6,842 nucleotides of DNA from Cryomorphaceae bacterium (GTDB lineage Bacteria; Bacteroidota; Bacteroidia; Flavobacteriales; Schleiferiaceae): NCBI GenBank assembly GCA_949547975.1, contig CATITW010000369.1, positions 1 to 6,842 on the forward strand. Direction: 5' to 3'. Both the position numbers and the translations under genes were made by a program. Position 1 is the stretch's first letter, and each line of letters starts with the position of its first letter. The notes beneath the pieces are model-generated. The model made no database searches. It was not told the DNA's origin and worked only from the letters and a program-made list of their open reading frames with translations. Of the stretch, positions 5,568 to 6,842 are shown piece after piece.

Positions 5568-6743
5568 TTACTGGAAATGAAGCAAAGAAGAGTCGCCGTA
5601 GCTCAAAAAGCGGTAATCGTTCTCGAGCGCGTGCTGGTACACTTTTCGCCAGTCCTCGCCAATGCCTGCACTGACCAGCAAAAGCAAGGTGCTGCCGGGC
5701 TGGTGGAAGTTGGTGATGATGCCTTGCACAGATTTCATGCGGTATCCGGGACGGATCATCAGGCGTGTTTTTAAAGCAATGCTGGAGAGCTGGGCCTGTT
5801 GCAGATGGGCGAGCAGGGCGGTGAATGCGGCGCGGGTGGTGGTGGACTGGGGGAGGTCGTAGGCATCGAATTGGTCCAGATCGGTGAGTGTGCCGCTTTC
5901 TAAGAGTCGTGTACCGATCCAGTGGCAGCTCTCTAAAGTGCGTAAACTCGTGGTTCCGACTGCAAATTTAGGTCCCTCGTGCTCGAGGTAGCTTTTGAGC
6001 CAGTTGCGGTCTACAATGATTTCTTCCGCGTGCATGTCGTGTGCATCTACAGCCCCGTCGGAGAGCGGTTTGAAGGTTCCTGCGCCCACGTGCAAGGTGA
6101 CTTCCACCCGCTGGTGCCCTGCGGACTGCAGTGCTGAAAAAATGTGGGGCGTGAAGTGCAGTCCTGCGGTAGGTGCGGCCACGGAGCCGTTGCTTGCGGC
6201 ATAGACGGTTTGGTAGCGGTTGACATCCTCCGCATCGGCCTCGCGATTCATGTAGGGCGGTAGCGGGATTTTTCCCGCCAATTCCAAAATGTGACTGAAC
6301 GTATCTGTGCTGTTCCAGCGGAAGGAAATGACAAACATGTCGCCCATGCGCTCGCCTTTTTCAGCCGTTAGTCGAAGAGTCGGGCTCAGGTCCAGGTGCA
6401 GCGGATGGTCCTTCCAACGCTTGAGATTGCCCACGAGGCATTCAAAGTACACCTGTTCACGCGCTTCCATGCTCTCTTCCACGCTTTGCTGGTGCGGGGT
6501 AAGGCAAAAGACTTCGATGGGTTTAGCTCCTTCGGTTTTGGTGAAGTGCAGGCGCGCTTTCACAACGCGTGTGTTGTTGAAAATGAGCTGACTGTGGGCG
6601 GGGAGTGCGGCGGGTAGATCGGTGAAACTACGGTCGTGGATGTCCTGGTCGTAGATCAAAAGTTTGCTCTGGTCGCGCTGCTCGAGCGGGTGCGTAGCGA
6701 TCCGTTCCTGGGGTAAGTCGTAGTGAAAATCCGATTTTTGCAT
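5568..6743 (-). CDS. queA: S-adenosylmethionine:tRNA ribosyltransferase-isomerase, long form
   Basis: 391 residues, cytoplasmic. QueA transfers the ribosyl part of S-adenosylmethionine to preQ1 at position 34 of GUN-anticodon tRNAs and isomerises it to epoxyqueuosine, the second-last step of queuosine synthesis. Family words in order: FHYDLPQERIATHPLEQRD (6-24), FNNTRVVKARL (55-65), GKIPLPPYMNRE, RYQTVYA, GSVAAPTAGLHFT (186-198), VTLHVGAGTFKPL, MHAE, VGTTSLRTLES, TNFHQPGSTLLLLVSA (344-359) and RFLSYGDSSLL (378-388). Typical QueA is about 340-350 residues. The extra length is mostly between about residues 70 and 150, and this longer type is common in Bacteroidota, sometimes beside a short copy, so strict orthology to E. 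coli QueA is not certain. The ATG at 6743 puts the conserved N-terminus at residue 6 and lies about 24 bases from a promoter box. It is the first gene of the - strand operon. Confidence 0.93.
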   Translation of the reverse strand: MQKSDFHYDLPQERIATHPLEQRDQSKLLIYDQDIHDRSFTDLPAALPAHSQLIFNNTRVVKARLHFTKTEGAKPIEVFCLTPHQQSVEESMEAREQVYFECLVGNLKRWKDHPLHLDLSPTLRLTAEKGERMGDMFVISFRWNSTDTFSHILELAGKIPLPPYMNREADAEDVNRYQTVYAASNGSVAAPTAGLHFTPHIFSALQSAGHQRVEVTLHVGAGTFKPLSDGAVDAHDMHAEEIIVDRNWLKSYLEHEGPKFAVGTTSLRTLESCHWIGTRLLESGTLTDLDQFDAYDLPQSTTTRAAFTALLAHLQQAQLSSIALKTRLMIRPGYRMKSVQGIITNFHQPGSTLLLLVSAGIGEDWRKVYQHALENDYRFLSYGDSSLLHFQ

Positions 6744-6766
6744 GTGCGCTTTCTTTTCCGTCTACG

Positions 6767-6774
6767 CAAATTTA
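6767..6774 (-). promoter_or_regulatory. Candidate Bacteroidota -7 box for the queA operon
   Basis: The - strand reads TAAATTTG, an exact match to the TAnnTTTG -7 consensus of Bacteroidota. A TTG occurs 22 bases upstream, slightly more than the usual 19-21. Transcription would start near 6760, giving a leader of about 17 bases before the queA ATG. Found by eye; not tested. Confidence 0.6.
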
Positions 6775-6782
6775 ACGTTCGT

Positions 6783-6790
6783 TACTTTAG
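6783..6790 (+). promoter_or_regulatory. Candidate -7 box for the divergent right-hand gene
   Basis: TACTTTAG matches seven of eight positions of TAnnTTTG and lies 22 bases before the ATG at 6813. No clear TTG element was found at the right distance upstream. It lies nine bases from the opposing queA box, so the two promoters would be almost back to back. Confidence 0.4.
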
Positions 6791-6812
6791 CGGAACCAAT
6801 TTCATCCTGTTC

Positions 6813-6842
6813 ATGGGCAAGAGAATTTTCATTTCCACCACC
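6813..6842 (+). CDS. Start of an unidentified divergent gene (partial)
   Basis: ATG at 6813 opens a frame of ten codons, MGKRIFISTT, that runs off the window. Its position, divergent from queA behind a promoter-like box, suggests a true start. The basic residues followed by hydrophobic ones could be a signal peptide or the first strand of a Rossmann-like fold. Ten residues cannot identify a family. The frame is also open upstream of the ATG, so an earlier start is not excluded. Confidence 0.5.
   Translation, partial: MGKRIFISTT

Overview
The window looks like ordinary chromosome of a member of the Bacteroidota, probably near the Flavobacteriales; the order is not certain. The grounds are: a CTP synthase end directly followed by a long YidC of the type found in this phylum, an Omp28-type lipoprotein with a thioredoxin-like CxxC, signal peptides ending in the 'FAQ' style, a long-form QueA, a TAnnTTTG-type promoter box, and start sites without clear Shine-Dalgarno sequences. 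I see no insertion sequence, phage gene, tRNA, rRNA or CRISPR.

Left part (1-1999, + strand): the last 20 codons of pyrG (CTP synthase), then yidC (membrane protein insertase) three bases after the pyrG stop, closed by a strong hairpin plus T-tract terminator.

Middle (1912-2398): a 487-base gap without a convincing gene. It holds two near-perfect A-tract/hairpin/T-tract terminators facing each other. Between them lies a degenerate tandem array of about fourteen 19-bp units (about 2000-2277), with signs of a 57-bp (3 x 19) higher-order period. This array is the least explained element of the window.

Right part (2399-6743, - strand): four genes in one direction with gaps of 27, 4 and 39 bases, which read as one operon. 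Transcription would begin at a Bacteroidota-type box near 6770, pass through queA (queuosine tRNA modification), a secreted propeller-like protein of unknown function, a secreted endonuclease/exonuclease/phosphatase family enzyme and an Omp28-like lipoprotein with a CxxC motif, and end at the terminator at 2340-2375. Three of the four products carry export signals, so the operon links a cytoplasmic tRNA-modifying enzyme to a set of envelope or secreted proteins.

Right edge (6744-6842): a short divergent promoter region and the first ten codons of an unidentified + strand gene.
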